In this document: one piece after another, positions 63,037-64,000 of the stretch
Layout: each line of letters starts with the position of its first letter
How positions within the stretch are numbered: position 1 is the stretch's first letter
Notes under the pieces: generated by a model
Seen by the model: the letters and a program-made list of their open reading frames with translations, nothing else
Told to the model about the DNA's origin: nothing
The model's database searches: none
Source of the DNA: Sediminicola sp. YIK13
GTDB lineage: Bacteria > Bacteroidota > Bacteroidia > Flavobacteriales > Flavobacteriaceae
Assembly (NCBI RefSeq): GCF_001430825.1
Contig: NZ_CP010535.1
Coordinates: forward strand, 786,501 to 850,500
Direction of reading: 5' to 3'
DNA length: 64,000 bases
Position numbers and translations under genes: made by a program

Positions 63037-63987
63037 TTATTTTTTAATCAATCCAAGTTCGATCAATCTTTCATGTAAAAACTCTCCCGCTGTAATGTCC
63101 TCAAATTGCTTGGGATTTTCGTCATCCACACAATTTTCCAAACAGTTGAGCGGCATATCGCTTACCGGGTGCATGAAATAAGGAATGGAGTATCTTGATG
63201 TTCCCCATAGTTCCCTGGGAGGATTAACCACTTGGTGGATGGTAGATTTTAGTTTGTTATTGGTTAGCCTGGAAAGCATATCCCCAACATTGATCATTAG
63301 TTCATTGGGTTGTGCTATGGCATCTACCCATTCCCCTTGATGGTTCATTACCTGAAGCCCTTTCCCTTGTGCCCCCATTAACAGGGTTATCAAATTGATG
63401 TCTCCATGAGCCGCTGCCCTAATTGCATTTTTTGGTTCGGAGGTTATGGGCGGGTAATGGATAGGCCTAAGGATGGAATTTCCGTTTTTTATATAATCAT
63501 CAAAATAAGTTTCCTCAAGTTCAAGGTGCAAAGCCAGGGCCCTAAGTACATATTTTGCCGTTTTTTCGAGCATCTTATAGGTTTCCTTTCCAATAACATT
63601 AAAATTGGGAAGTTCTTTAACGATCACGTTGTCCGGATATTCGGCCTCCAATTTTGGATTGTCCTCTACATATTGGCCAAAATGCCAGAATTCTTTTAAA
63701 TCCCCTTCTTTTTTACCCTTTGCGTGTTCCTTTCCAAAGGAGGTATATCCTCTTTGTCCACCAATTCCAGGAATTTCGTAAGAATCTTTTACCTCTTGGG
63801 GTAAATTGAAAAAGCTGCGAACTTCACTGTAAAGATCCTTTACAAGTTCATCGGACAAAAAATGACCGCTCAAGGCCACAAAACCTATATCCTCAAAGGC
63901 GCTGCCGATTTCTTCAATAAATTTTTTATTTCTATTCTTGTCTTCAGATAAAAAATCTTGAAGATTTACACTTGGAATTCCGCTCAT
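63037..63987 (-). CDS. 2-oxoglutarate/iron(II)-dependent oxygenase, isopenicillin N synthase family
   Basis: A 316-residue double-stranded beta-helix enzyme. An N-terminal DIOX_N-like region (IPSVNLQDFLSEDKNRNKKF) is followed by the iron ligands His and Asp in AAHGDINLITLL, the second His in STIHQVVNPP, and the Arg-x-Ser motif in RYSIPYF. Bacteroidetes carry this gene widely, but its product is unknown; the substrate is not clear from the neighbours. The ATG at 63987 was chosen over an upstream in-frame TTG. The upstream region continues past the window end. Confidence 0.85.
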   Translation of the reverse strand: MSGIPSVNLQDFLSEDKNRNKKFIEEIGSAFEDIGFVALSGHFLSDELVKDLYSEVRSFFNLPQEVKDSYEIPGIGGQRGYTSFGKEHAKGKKEGDLKEFWHFGQYVEDNPKLEAEYPDNVIVKELPNFNVIGKETYKMLEKTAKYVLRALALHLELEETYFDDYIKNGNSILRPIHYPPITSEPKNAIRAAAHGDINLITLLMGAQGKGLQVMNHQGEWVDAIAQPNELMINVGDMLSRLTNNKLKSTIHQVVNPPRELWGTSRYSIPYFMHPVSDMPLNCLENCVDDENPKQFEDITAGEFLHERLIELGLIKK

Positions 63988-64000
63988 GACCAAAAATTAA

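Overview
The window is a stretch of ordinary chromosome from a Bacteroidetes bacterium, most probably a marine member of the Flavobacteriaceae (Maribacter, Zobellia or Arenibacter type; the genus is a guess). The evidence is low GC, promoters of the TAnnTTTG (-7) type with an occasional TTTG box 18 bases upstream, very little use of Shine-Dalgarno sites, many Bacteroidetes-type lipoproteins and outer-membrane proteins, and family-specific gene forms: a fused E1 alpha/beta dehydrogenase, a short MutS2, and a MuiA protein carrying a TonB-type plug. About 53 protein genes fill nearly the whole window. I found no rRNA, tRNA, CRISPR array, insertion sequence, prophage or attachment site. The longest gaps without a gene are about 270 bases (6208-6481, 22999-23264).

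Layout. 0.1-1.3 kb: MFS exporter. 1.4-6.2 kb: leucine operon leuC-leuD-leuA-leuB (minus strand). 6.5-8.6 kb: recG. 8.7-12.6 kb: plus-strand operon of an exported M1 aminopeptidase and two tandem patatin-like lipases. 12.6-15.9 kb: membrane-anchored protein, degenerate OmpA-like protein, exported M20 amidohydrolase and DsrE protein. 16.0-19.0 kb: uvrD/pcrA helicase and the YrdC-type tRNA-modification gene. 19.1-23.0 kb: OmpA, glycosyltransferase, HsdR-N nuclease-like protein, holA, DoxX. 23.3-28.7 kb: fused 2-oxoacid dehydrogenase E1 and a pseudo-M1 peptidase with an outer-membrane barrel. 28.7-34.7 kb: LOG protein and a DNA-repair neighbourhood with uvrA, a Tudor-like protein, a TIGR03915 protein and a LexA-like S24 repressor. 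34.9-38.8 kb: minus-strand cluster of an AcpH-like protein, gamma-glutamyltransferase, a lipoprotein peptide deformylase and two uncharacterised genes. 38.9-45.6 kb: glmM, lauroyl-type acyltransferase, rhomboid, surface lipoprotein, TlpA-like lipoprotein, small barrel. 45.7-53.8 kb: GlcD/GlcF fusion, aroC, two tandem dicarboxylate symporters, QEGLA protein. 53.9-59.9 kb: MuiA-plug protein, DCC protein, mutS2, ung, response regulator. 59.9-64 kb: operon of DUF1835, nucleoside phosphorylase and a cytoplasmic substrate-binding protein, then SUI1-like factor and a 2OG-Fe(II) oxygenase.

Most of this is housekeeping. The part most worth following is 29.4-34.7 kb. There a LexA-like repressor with an intact Ala-Gly cleavage site and Ser/Lys dyad sits behind an array of GGA-W-ATA-W-TCC palindromes, one of them on its own promoter. 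It is divergent from a putative DNA-repair gene and close to uvrA and a small protein that shares the C-terminal Tudor-like motif of this genome's UvrD. That looks like a local SOS-like circuit. Other points of interest are a lipoprotein peptide deformylase next to an exported gamma-glutamyltransferase, a catalytically dead M1 peptidase fused to a barrel, and a signal-less substrate-binding protein co-transcribed with a nucleoside phosphorylase.
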